Shown here piece by piece: positions 26,191-33,545 of a stretch of DNA of 64,000 bases. The stretch's first letter is position 1, and each line of letters starts with the position of its first letter. Position numbers and translations under genes: made by a program. The notes under the pieces were generated by a model that worked only from the letters and a program-made list of their open reading frames with translations, was not told the origin of the DNA and made no database searches. Origin of the DNA: Nocardioidaceae bacterium SCSIO 66511 (GTDB lineage Bacteria > Actinomycetota > Actinomycetes > Propionibacteriales > Nocardioidaceae); assembly GCA_023100825.1 (NCBI GenBank), contig CP095846.1, positions 2,356,001 through 2,420,000 of the forward strand, given 5' to 3'.

Positions 26191-26631
26191 ATGGAGGACA
26201 TCGACCGGCAGATCGTTCGGGCGCTGACCGCCGACGGGCGCGCGTCGTTCACCGAGCTCGGCAAGCTGACGGGGTTGTCCACCTCGGCCGTACACCAACG
26301 CGTGAAGCGGCTCGAACAGCGAGGGGTGATCACCGGCTACCGGGCGACGATCGACCTCGAGGAGGTCGGCCTCCCGCTGTCGGCGTTCATCTCGATCCGC
26401 CCGATCGACCCGAGCCAACCCGATGACTCGCCGGAGCGGCTGCGCGACATCAAGGAGATCGAGTCCTGCTATTCGGTCGCCGGCGAGGAGAGCTACATCC
26501 TCAAGGTCCGGGTGAGTTCGCCGAACGATCTCGAGGAACTGCTCGCCCGCATCCGCAGCGTCGCGAACGTCGCCACCCGCACCACGATCGTGCTCTCCAC
26601 GCCGTACGAGAACCGGCCCGTCGACCTCTGA
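26191..26631 (+). CDS. Lrp/AsnC family transcriptional regulator
   Basis: 146 residues. The N-terminal winged HTH reads DIDRQIVRALTADGRASFTE with LSTSAVHQRVKRLEQRGVI, and the C-terminal RAM ligand domain contains AFISIRP and SYILKVRVSSPNDLEELL. Members sense amino acids and regulate their metabolism as octamers. It lies 11 bp downstream of the M24 peptidase gene, so the pair may link peptide breakdown with amino-acid sensing. GGAG lies 12 bp before the ATG. Confidence 0.9.
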   Translation: MEDIDRQIVRALTADGRASFTELGKLTGLSTSAVHQRVKRLEQRGVITGYRATIDLEEVGLPLSAFISIRPIDPSQPDDSPERLRDIKEIESCYSVAGEESYILKVRVSSPNDLEELLARIRSVANVATRTTIVLSTPYENRPVDL

Positions 26632-26651
26632 CGACCACGCCCGCCGACGCC

Positions 26652-26668
26652 TGTCCACAAGCTGGACA
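26652..26668. promoter_or_regulatory. Dyad upstream of the GNAT gene
   Basis: TGTCCA-caagc-TGGACA is a perfect 6-bp dyad that covers the expected -35 region of a promoter whose -10 is TAGAGT (26680-26685). The position would suit a repressor site for the GNAT gene starting at 26716. Confidence 0.4.
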
Positions 26669-26715
26669 CCTACCTCCGGTAGAGTCGTGGAGATCGTCTT
26701 GAGGAGAAACGACTA

Positions 26716-27336
26716 GTGACCAGCACCCCGAAGTACGATGTGTACCGGCTGACTGATCCCAATGACACCCAGTTCCTGCAGCTCCACGACCTCGTCACAA
26801 CGATGGTCGAGCAGGGCGCTGCCCTCGGGTGGGTCGAGCCTCCCAGCGAACGCGACCTGCGTGAGCTGGTGGCAGATCTGATCCAGGCAGGCGAGCTCGA
26901 CAACGCCTGTCTGGTCGTCGCCGAGACCCTGACCACGGCGGGCGAACAACCCCAGATCGTCGGCTTCGCCTACTGGAACCGGCGGGAGGGCGAGACCGAG
27001 GAGCCGCATGCCGATATCGCGAAGGTCGCCGTCTCGGCCGACGCACGTGGCGGCGGACTCGGCCGGCGAATGGTCGAGGAGCTGATCTCCTACGGCCGCA
27101 AGGTCGGCGTCGAGATCCTGACCCTCGACGTACGCGGCAACAACCACGCCGCGATGCAGCTGTACGAACGCCTCGGCTTCCGCGAGTACGGCCGGATCGA
27201 GGACTTCGTCGCCGTCGACAACGAGCGGTGGGACAACGTCTACTTCTCGCTCGACCTCCGTGAGGCGGCTGAGGACGACCTCGTCCGCCACGGTGACTCG
27301 CCCCTCGGCCCAGGGGCGTCCCGCCGGCGCACCTGA
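26716..27336 (+). CDS. GNAT family N-acetyltransferase
   Basis: 206 residues. The acetyl-CoA binding motif reads VAVSADARGGGLGRRMVEEL (R/Q-x-x-G-x-G/A form), followed by the classic LDVRGNNHAAMQLYERLGF segment. A linker upstream carries EPHADIAKV. The substrate is unknown, as is usual for the family. GTG 26716 is preceded by GAGGAG. The last 20 residues are charged and Pro/Gly-rich and probably disordered. It converges on the small exported-protein gene, with a strong hairpin between. Confidence 0.85.
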   Translation: MTSTPKYDVYRLTDPNDTQFLQLHDLVTTMVEQGAALGWVEPPSERDLRELVADLIQAGELDNACLVVAETLTTAGEQPQIVGFAYWNRREGETEEPHADIAKVAVSADARGGGLGRRMVEELISYGRKVGVEILTLDVRGNNHAAMQLYERLGFREYGRIEDFVAVDNERWDNVYFSLDLREAAEDDLVRHGDSPLGPGASRRRT

Positions 27337-27345
27337 CGACGGCGA

Positions 27346-27376
27346 GCGGACCGTACACCCCCGCGGTACGGTCCGC
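27346..27376. terminator. Bidirectional hairpin between convergent genes
   Basis: GCGGACCGTAC (27346-27356) pairs perfectly with GTACGGTCCGC (27366-27376) across a 9-base loop. It lies between the stop of the GNAT gene and the stop of the convergent exported-protein gene. Confidence 0.7.
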
Positions 27377-27384
27377 AGAGCCGC

Positions 27385-27963
27385 CTACTTGCTGAGTTCG
27401 GCGTGCGCCACGGCCGAGTACAGACCCCAGTTGCTCCCGCCACTGGTGTTCGTGAACCTCACCCGCACGGTGTGGCGTCCCTTGCCGACCTTGCCGCAGA
27501 ACTGCGCGGCACCGGAGGCATAGCCATCGGAGTTGCCGGCGCTCATCCAGTACGCGGGAGACCCGAGGGTGCTCGGCTTCAGCGGCTTGCCGTCGACGGT
27601 CACGGTCACGGCGCCGATCTGGTACGCGGCGTACAGGTAACCGAACCCCGTGACCGATACCGACACGGTGTCCTTGCCCCGCTTCGGACCCTTGAACTTC
27701 ATGCTGCCCGGTAGCGCCTTGGTGGTGCCGGCCGGGATCTGGAAGAACCCGTCGTAGATCCCGATGTTGCGGCTCGCCCTGGTGGCTCCGCCGTTGCAGC
27801 TGAATCCGGTGAGGGCCTTCTGGGCGCTTGCCGTTCGGGCCGGATCCGGCGCCGTTGCGTCGCCGTCCGCACTGGCGCTGAGGGTGGGGGTCACGAGGGC
27901 CGCACCCATCAGGCCGCCCGCCGCAATCGCCACCCCGGTCGCCACGGTAGGTGTCTTGCGCAT
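27385..27963 (-). CDS. Small exported protein of unknown function
   Basis: 192 residues with a Sec signal peptide (TPTVATGVAIAAGGLMGAAL, cleavage near SASADG). The mature part is predicted mostly beta and contains two cysteines (FSCNGG, AAQFCGK). The C-terminal half reads like a beta-sandwich: GKGRHTVRVRFTNTSGGSNWGLYSAVAHAEL. I do not recognise the family. It is transcribed away from the ECF sigma operon, and the shared 176-bp intergenic region holds two inverted repeats, so it may be a target of that sigma factor. ATG 27963 is chosen over GTG 27972 because AGGGAG is correctly spaced only for the former. Confidence 0.7.
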   Translation of the reverse strand: MRKTPTVATGVAIAAGGLMGAALVTPTLSASADGDATAPDPARTASAQKALTGFSCNGGATRASRNIGIYDGFFQIPAGTTKALPGSMKFKGPKRGKDTVSVSVTGFGYLYAAYQIGAVTVTVDGKPLKPSTLGSPAYWMSAGNSDGYASGAAQFCGKVGKGRHTVRVRFTNTSGGSNWGLYSAVAHAELSK

Positions 27964-27984
27964 TTCTCTCACTCCCTGTGTGTG

Positions 27985-28003
27985 TCCACCCGAATTGGGT
28001 GGA
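27985..28003. promoter_or_regulatory. Small hairpin in the 5' leader of the exported-protein gene
   Basis: TCCACCC (27985-27991) and GGGTGGA (27997-28003) form a 7-bp stem with a 5-base loop, about 20 bp upstream of the minus-strand start at 27963. It may act as an mRNA leader structure or a protein-binding site. Confidence 0.35.
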
Positions 28004-28034
28004 TTCCTCTACGCACAGGAGCGATATCTGCGAC

Positions 28035-28077
28035 TCTTGATACATCGCGAATCCGGGTGTGCCCGGATGTATCAAGA
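28035..28077. promoter_or_regulatory. Long inverted repeat upstream of the sigma-protease operon
   Basis: TCTTGATACATC (28035-28046) is exactly inverted at 28066-28077. The 19 bases between include a second nested dyad, CCGGG-tgtg-CCCGG (28053-28066). The element is centred in the gap between the divergent exported-protein gene (start 27963) and the ECF sigma gene (start 28140). Its size and position suit an operator or attenuating RNA structure governing one or both. The low-GC arms stand out from the GC-rich surroundings. Confidence 0.6.
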
Positions 28078-28139
28078 CGAGGCTGCACGTCCTCCTTCGG
28101 GGCGTGGAAACAATGGTGTGCAGCCGCCTGGGAGAGCCC

Positions 28140-28724
28140 ATGGCCGCGCCGACGCCGCAGACCTCGCAAGCGCGCTGGGTGGTGTCGGCCGGCCTCTTCA
28201 CCCGCTGGCGCAGCGGAGACCACACGGCGCTCGACGAGCTGGTACGTACGAACTCGCCGGCGCTTTGGCAGCTCGTCCGCGCGTACGGCATCGAACGCCA
28301 CTTGGCCGAGGACGTCGTACAGACGACCTGGCTGGCCTTCGTACGTCATCGCGACCGGATCGCCGACCCTCGCTCGGTGACGGCATGGCTGGCGACGACC
28401 GCGCGCCGTGAGGCGTGGCGAGTCGCCAAGGAGTCGTCGCGCCTCAACGCCTCCGACGACCAGACGGTCGCCGACGCGCTGCCCGCAGCGGTGGCGGCCG
28501 AGGAACAGGCGCAGCTCGCCGACGAGTCCCACCGTCTCTGGCAGACGGTGCAGTTGCTTTCGCACCGCTGTCAGCGGCTGCTGCGAGTCATCGCGTTCGA
28601 GGATCGCCCGGACTACCGACGCCTCGCCTCCGAGCTGGAGATGCCGGTGGGCAGCATCGGGCCGACCCGCGGGCGCTGTCTGGCCAAGCTACGCAGCCTG
28701 TTGGCCGGAGGGAGCGACGAATGA
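28140..28724 (+). CDS. ECF-type RNA polymerase sigma factor, first gene of the CHAT operon
   Basis: 194 residues. The sigma-2 region spans about residues 18-85, with LAEDVVQTTWLAFVRHRDRI as the core-binding and -10 helix and VTAWLATTARREAWR after it. The sigma-4 HTH lies at about 135-190 (YRRLASELEMPVGSIGPTRG, then CLAKLRSLLAG). No extra C-terminal domain and no membrane anti-sigma gene accompany it. Start ATG 28140 has GGGAGA 4-5 bp upstream; ATG 28113 is an in-frame alternative. The stop overlaps the next start (ATGA). The factor probably transcribes its own operon and possibly the divergent exported-protein gene. Confidence 0.85.
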   Translation: MAAPTPQTSQARWVVSAGLFTRWRSGDHTALDELVRTNSPALWQLVRAYGIERHLAEDVVQTTWLAFVRHRDRIADPRSVTAWLATTARREAWRVAKESSRLNASDDQTVADALPAAVAAEEQAQLADESHRLWQTVQLLSHRCQRLLRVIAFEDRPDYRRLASELEMPVGSIGPTRGRCLAKLRSLLAGGSDE

Positions 28725-29194
28725 GCGCCGACGAGTACGCCCGCCTGTGGTCCGGACTTCGCGAGGTCTGGGAGGCGGTCGATCCCGCACCATCGGGTCT
28801 TGCCGACCGGGTGATCGCCGGACTCGAGCTGGCCGGGATCGACGCTGAGTTCGAGTTGCTGCAGCTCACGGAGTGGTCGCATGGTCTGGTCGGCGCCCGC
28901 TCGGAAACGCCGGCCGACGTGATCAGCCTCCGATCCGACTCCCTGAACGTCGTCCTCCATGTGAGTCCGCGCGACGGGTTGCGCTGTGACCTGGTCGGCT
29001 GGGTCGATCCTCCCCAGCCGGTTTCGGTCCAGGTGCTCCAGCCCGACGTGCAGGAGTCCGCTCTGTCCGATACGTCCGGCCGATTCGAGCTGTACGGGCT
29101 CGCCGCCGGACCTACCCGCCTCGTACTCGTCATCGGTCACTCGGGTGACCACCGCGACCCGCCGTGGTTCGCAACCAACACCTTGGAGCTGTAG
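28721..29194 (+). CDS. 157-residue partner protein with transthyretin-like C-terminus
   Basis: The N-terminal 60 residues are helical and acidic (EYARLWSGLREVWEAVDPAP, LADRVIAGLELAGIDAEFEL). The C-terminal 90 are beta-rich and end in DTSGRFELYGLAAGPTRLVL, a pattern of carboxypeptidase-regulatory/transthyretin-like domains. There is no signal peptide or membrane helix, so it is cytoplasmic. It is translationally coupled to the sigma gene (ATGA) and lies 3 bp before the protease gene. A soluble anti-sigma factor, or a protease substrate that controls the sigma factor, are the favoured ideas. Both are inference from position. Confidence 0.65.
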   Translation: MSADEYARLWSGLREVWEAVDPAPSGLADRVIAGLELAGIDAEFELLQLTEWSHGLVGARSETPADVISLRSDSLNVVLHVSPRDGLRCDLVGWVDPPQPVSVQVLQPDVQESALSDTSGRFELYGLAAGPTRLVLVIGHSGDHRDPPWFATNTLEL

Positions 29195-29197
29195 CAG

Positions 29198-30754
29198 ATG
29201 CCGGTCGACGACAAACCAACCCACGAACGTCCGTATGTGCCTCCGGCGCGCCGTATCCGGGTCCTCGACCCGGCTGTCGCGGTGGTCGTCGACGGCGCAC
29301 CACCTCCGCGACCCACCGCGTACATCGGCGACCACCTGCTGGTCAACGCGGGCGGCGACGATCGCGAGCTGGTCAACCGATTGGGCTCGATCGCCGAGGA
29401 GCTCGGCTGGCGGCTCCAACCGCGTAAGGAACAGGAGCGACTCGTCGTCCGAAGGCTCGGTCGCGACGAAGCGCCGGTCGGGCTGCTCGTACTGGAGCTG
29501 AAGCCCGTGCCGGGTCGTGCCGTACGCCCGCCGGATGCATGGGAGCTGTTGCAGTCGGCTCGGGCCGAGCTCGGACGCGACGCCGTGCGTACCGTCGGCC
29601 TCGATCACGTGCTCACCCTGGCCGCCGTCGGTGGCGACCCATTCCACTCCGGGGACCCGTTCCACTCGGGCGACCCTTTCCATTCCGGCGATCCGTTTCA
29701 CTCGGGAGATCCGTTCCACTCCGGCGACGCGAGTGCGCTGCCTTCGTACCTGTTGCCCGGCCTGGGTGGACGACAGCCGGTGATGGTCACAGCCGACCCG
29801 CCGGCAACGCCTGCGAACACCACCTACGAGCCGGTGGTGGCGATTCTCGATACCGGGTGCGGTTCACATCCGTGGCTGGACGGCGTCGTCGACCGGTCGG
29901 TCGAGCTGGACTCGACTCCGATCGGCCAGATCGGCGCCGCATCCGCACCGGAAGCGAATCCAGATCTCGTCGGCCCGCTCGACGGATCGCTCGATCCGTT
30001 CACCGGTCACGGCACGTTCATCGCGGGCCTCGTGCACCAGAAGTGCCCACAGGCGAAGATCATCGCCTGGCGGGCGGTCCAGGCCGACGGTCTGATCGTC
30101 GAGTCCGAGCTCGTCGCCTCGCTCACCAAGATCGCCGAGTTGATCCGGCGCCACGCGTCCGCAATCAGCGGAGGGCAGCGGATCGACGTGCTCAACCTGT
30201 CGATGGGCTATTACCACGAGACGCCCGAGGACGCCTTCTTCGACACCACGCTGTACGCGTTGTTGGAGCTGATGGGGGAGTGCGGCACGATTGTCACGAC
30301 CTCGGCGGGCAACGACGCGACCAAGCGGCTTCGGTTCCCAGCCGCGTTCGCACCGTGGTCGGGCGGAAGCCCGATTCGTGCCGACTGCCTGCCGGTCCTG
30401 TCGGTCGGCGCTCTCAACCCAGACGGCACCGACGCGCTGTTCACGAACACCGGTGAATGGGTTTCGGCGATGCGGTCCGGAGCCGGGATCGTGAGCACCT
30501 TTCCCAAGCTCGATGCGGGTAGGCTGCCTCCGGCGCGTACGGTCCTCGACGGACGCGTACGGGAGTCGATCGACCTCGACGACTTCAGCAGCGGGTTCGC
30601 GGTGTGGAGCGGTACGTCGTTCGCGGCGCCGGTGCTCGCGGGTGAGATCGCCGCCCGCATCGCCGAGCTGGCGACGAGTCCGTCCGTCGGCGTCGCCGAC
30701 ACCATCGAACGCGCTTGGAAGGCCGTTGCCGATACGACCCACCTCCACCCGTAG
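29198..30754 (+). CDS. Cytoplasmic subtilisin-like (S8) protease with (GDPFHS)5 linker
   Basis: 518 residues without a signal peptide. An N-terminal domain of about 140 residues (propeptide-like or partner-binding) is followed by five GDPFHS repeats, a short Pro-rich stretch and the S8 catalytic domain. The triad is complete: Asp218 in AILDTG, His271 in GHGTFIAG, Ser474 in SGTSFAAPV; the oxyanion Asn is probably that of SAGNDATK. The lack of an export signal means it should act inside the cell on partners such as the sigma or the 157-residue protein. It lies 3 bp after the previous gene and 8 bp before the CHAT gene, deep inside the operon. Confidence 0.88.
   Translation: MPVDDKPTHERPYVPPARRIRVLDPAVAVVVDGAPPPRPTAYIGDHLLVNAGGDDRELVNRLGSIAEELGWRLQPRKEQERLVVRRLGRDEAPVGLLVLELKPVPGRAVRPPDAWELLQSARAELGRDAVRTVGLDHVLTLAAVGGDPFHSGDPFHSGDPFHSGDPFHSGDPFHSGDASALPSYLLPGLGGRQPVMVTADPPATPANTTYEPVVAILDTGCGSHPWLDGVVDRSVELDSTPIGQIGAASAPEANPDLVGPLDGSLDPFTGHGTFIAGLVHQKCPQAKIIAWRAVQADGLIVESELVASLTKIAELIRRHASAISGGQRIDVLNLSMGYYHETPEDAFFDTTLYALLELMGECGTIVTTSAGNDATKRLRFPAAFAPWSGGSPIRADCLPVLSVGALNPDGTDALFTNTGEWVSAMRSGAGIVSTFPKLDAGRLPPARTVLDGRVRESIDLDDFSSGFAVWSGTSFAAPVLAGEIAARIAELATSPSVGVADTIERAWKAVADTTHLHP
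29633..29722 (+). repeat. Five 18-bp units encoding (GDPFHS)5
   Basis: Five consecutive hexapeptides GDPFHS are encoded, followed by a GDAS remnant. The codons differ between units (for example CCA/CCG/CCT for Pro, TTC/TTT for Phe, TCC/TCG for Ser) while the amino acids do not change. That pattern points to selection on the peptide rather than a fresh DNA duplication. Confidence 0.85.
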
Positions 30755-30762
30755 CCGCAATC

Positions 30763-33210
30763 GTGCGTACCGCCGCGCAGCTGTACGACCTCGCCCGTGA
30801 CGAAGAGACCGCCGGTCGACTCACGCGCGCGGCTGCCTTGTGCGACACCGCTCTACAACGGTCGCCGAGCGCGGAGCTCCGTACGCGGATTCTCGTCACG
30901 CTCGCGTACCTCGACGCCGAAGGCGGAGACGTCGACGGTGGCATCGCACGGTGCGAGGAGGTGCTGTCCGCCGACGACCATCGTGGCACCGAACGAGGTC
31001 GTACGCTTGCCCAGCTCGGACTCTTGCGCATGCGCAGCGGTGATGCCGGCCGCGCACTCGACGCCTTTGCGGCAGCGCTGCCGCTGCTTCCGGACGCCGA
31101 TCCCTATCTCGCGCGGCTCTACCTCAATCGCGGCAACGTGTACCTACAGCGCAGCACCGTCGACCCGGCGGAGCACGACTTCGCGCTCGCGTTCGAACAT
31201 GCTCGACGTGCGGATCTCGACCAGATCGCCGCCAAGGCGTTGCACAACCGTGGGTATGTACGTCTTCTGCGCGGAGACCTGGTCGGCGCGCTCGACGACA
31301 TGGCGGCCGCGCGGCCGACGCTGGCCCCGTTGTCGCCCCTCAACCTCGCCGTATGCGATATGGACCGCGCCGAGGTGTTGCTTGCCGCCGGACTGACCGA
31401 AGACGCAAGTGAGGTCCTGCGTACGGCCGGCCAGGCCCTCGGCCGCCAGCGGATGCGACAGCAGCAGGGCGAGGCCGAGCTGGTGCTTGCCCGGCTGCAA
31501 CTCGTATCGGGCGACACCCGCCTTGCGCAAGCGACGGCTCGTTCGGCGGTGCGCCGGTTCGAAGCGCAGGGCAGCAGCACCTGGGTACTACGGGCGCAGG
31601 TTGTGGTCCTCGCGGCAGCCGCCGATCTCGACGAACACGATGACACGGTCATCGTCCGAGCGCTGCAACTGGCCGAGGAGCTCGAGCGCGCAGGGTTCCG
31701 CGAACCCGCCACCCGGGCACGGCTGATCGCGGGTCTCGCCGCTATCCGTACCGGTGACCTCGAGTCCGGCGCAGAACTGCTGCGGAGGGTTCGCATCACG
31801 CCCGCAACGTCCATGACGAACCGGATGCTCGCCGCGCGGGTACGTGCGTCACTGGCGCTCGCACGCGGGCGCCGATCACGCGCGCGGCATCATCTGCAGT
31901 CCGCACTCGACGGTCTTGCCGGCTGGCAAGCCACGTTCGGCAACATCGACCTGCAGGCGGCGTCGATGGTGCACGGCCGCGCCTGCGCACTTCTCGGCCT
32001 CGACGCAGCCGTCGACGACGGCTCACTCCCGGTCCTGCTCGAGTGGTCCGAGCGAGCACGTTCCCTGGCCGGACGGTTGCCCGTCGTACGCCCGCCACGC
32101 GACCTCGAGGCGGCCGGAGTGCTCACCGAACTGCGGGCCCTGCGCACCTCGGAGAATCCGGATCACTCGAGGGCCGCCGAGCTCGAGACCCTCGTACGCG
32201 AACGACTGTGGCGCACGCACGGCGGCGTGCCGAGCAAGCCGGTGACCGTCGACGAGCTACGGTCGCGGCTGGCAGCGCGCAGCGGTACGTACCTCGCGTA
32301 CTTCCACACGCGAGGACGCTTGTACGGCCTCGCAGTGACACCGGAGCAACACCGGCTCGTCGACCTCGCTCCGTTGGCAGACATCGCCCGGCTACTCGAC
32401 GGGCTCTCCACGGACTTGGACATGGTCGCCACTCGGACCTCCGCGTCCATGCACCGGGTGCTGGTGGAGTCGGTTCGGATGCGCCTTTCGACATTGGCCG
32501 AACGAGTACTGGCGCCGTTGGTCGATCTCGTCGACGAGCGTCCGGTTGCTCTTTCGGCGACCGGCGTTCTCGCCGATGTCCCGTGGCCGCTGCTGCCAGG
32601 TCTGCGCGGTCGCGAGGTCACGGTCACGCGCTCTGCGACGTCATGGGTACGGACGCCGCGACCGGATCCGCCGACGTCGCCCGGCTTCGTAGCGGGTCCG
32701 GATGTCGTACGCGCAGATGACGAGGTACGACGTGCGGCCGCCGCGTGGACGAGTCCGCAGATCCTCGCGGGCGCTGCTGCGGCGGCCGACGCCGTGGCGA
32801 ACCTGGCGCCGCACACCGACCTACTGCACGTCGCGGCACACGGGAGCCACCGGGCGCAGAACCCGTTGTTCTCCGCCGTGCGCCTGACCGATGGCCCGTG
32901 GTTCGGCTATGACATCGACCACCTCGAGCGAGTCCCGTCCATCGTGGTGCTGTCCGCATGCGAGCTCGGACGCTCTGTCGCGGGCAGTGGACGCGAGGCG
33001 CTCGGCATGACCGTCGCGTGGCTGCATGCTGGCGCAAGGTGCGTGATCGCCTCACCTGCACCGATCAGCGACGACGTGGCCTGCGAGGTGCTGGAGCGCA
33101 CCCATACCGCGCTCGCACGAGGGGCGACGCCGTCGGCCGCGCTCGCCGAGGGCATCGCGCGTAACCCTTCCGAGCCGGTTCCACTGGTCTGCTTCGGCAC
33201 TGGTTGGTGA
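30763..33210 (+). CDS. TPR-CHAT caspase-like protease
   Basis: 815 residues. Roughly residues 1-420 are tetratricopeptide-type helical repeats (for example LARLYLNRGNVYLQRSTVDP and IAAKALHNRGYVRLLRGD). The rest is a CHAT domain, a clan CD cysteine peptidase. The catalytic dyad is intact: His693 in HVAAHGSH and Cys733 in LSACELGRS, followed by the conserved GMTVAWLHAGAR and the end VCFGTGW. CHAT proteins serve as proteases in conflict and cell-death systems, including the TPR-CHAT subunit of type III-E CRISPR. GTG 30763 is used; a TTG at 30715 would overlap the S8 gene. It is last in the operon. Confidence 0.88.
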   Translation: MRTAAQLYDLARDEETAGRLTRAAALCDTALQRSPSAELRTRILVTLAYLDAEGGDVDGGIARCEEVLSADDHRGTERGRTLAQLGLLRMRSGDAGRALDAFAAALPLLPDADPYLARLYLNRGNVYLQRSTVDPAEHDFALAFEHARRADLDQIAAKALHNRGYVRLLRGDLVGALDDMAAARPTLAPLSPLNLAVCDMDRAEVLLAAGLTEDASEVLRTAGQALGRQRMRQQQGEAELVLARLQLVSGDTRLAQATARSAVRRFEAQGSSTWVLRAQVVVLAAAADLDEHDDTVIVRALQLAEELERAGFREPATRARLIAGLAAIRTGDLESGAELLRRVRITPATSMTNRMLAARVRASLALARGRRSRARHHLQSALDGLAGWQATFGNIDLQAASMVHGRACALLGLDAAVDDGSLPVLLEWSERARSLAGRLPVVRPPRDLEAAGVLTELRALRTSENPDHSRAAELETLVRERLWRTHGGVPSKPVTVDELRSRLAARSGTYLAYFHTRGRLYGLAVTPEQHRLVDLAPLADIARLLDGLSTDLDMVATRTSASMHRVLVESVRMRLSTLAERVLAPLVDLVDERPVALSATGVLADVPWPLLPGLRGREVTVTRSATSWVRTPRPDPPTSPGFVAGPDVVRADDEVRRAAAAWTSPQILAGAAAAADAVANLAPHTDLLHVAAHGSHRAQNPLFSAVRLTDGPWFGYDIDHLERVPSIVVLSACELGRSVAGSGREALGMTVAWLHAGARCVIASPAPISDDVACEVLERTHTALARGATPSAALAEGIARNPSEPVPLVCFGTGW

Positions 33211-33545
33211 CCGGCTCCGACCCCGATCCGTCAATCTGCAATTGCAAATCCGCCTTCTCCGGTTGACAGATGGCCGAGCGGTAGGCAGTCTCTGGGAGGA
33301 GAGTCCACCAAGCTGAACGGGGTCTCGGGAAGACGGGGACAACGGACGCGAGCGACTTGCTCCTTGCCAGAGTGTGTATGCCGCGGCCTGTCCGCCGGTT
33401 CCGTACTTCCGACGGTGGCGCAGTCAGGAGCCCTGGCGTCCAGTAGACAACGGGTGTCGGATCGCAACCAGCGGTCCGGGGTTCGGTCCGAAGGTCGCAG
33501 GGCTCTTGGCATGCCACCGAGTAGGGCTCCCGTACCCTTGGTGCC
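33211..33545. other. 335-bp gap between the CHAT operon and lnt
   Basis: No convincing gene is seen. It contains a 10-bp palindrome TGCAATTGCA at 33237-33246 shortly after the CHAT stop, in a locally AT-rich patch. The right end provides the lnt promoter, with a possible -10 (TACCCT) close to the GTG start, suggesting a leaderless or short-leader mRNA. Frames through here are short and Arg/Pro-rich. Confidence 0.5.

Noticed and set aside
29633-29722. Short tandem repeats as a CRISPR-like array
   Set aside because: The 18-bp units are contiguous, in frame and coding (GDPFHS); there are no spacers.
33250-33340. tRNA-like run (GATGGCCGAGCGGTAGGCAG) after the CHAT operon
   Set aside because: It resembles the D-arm of a Leu/Ser tRNA, but no matching acceptor stem, anticodon arm or T-arm could be found downstream.
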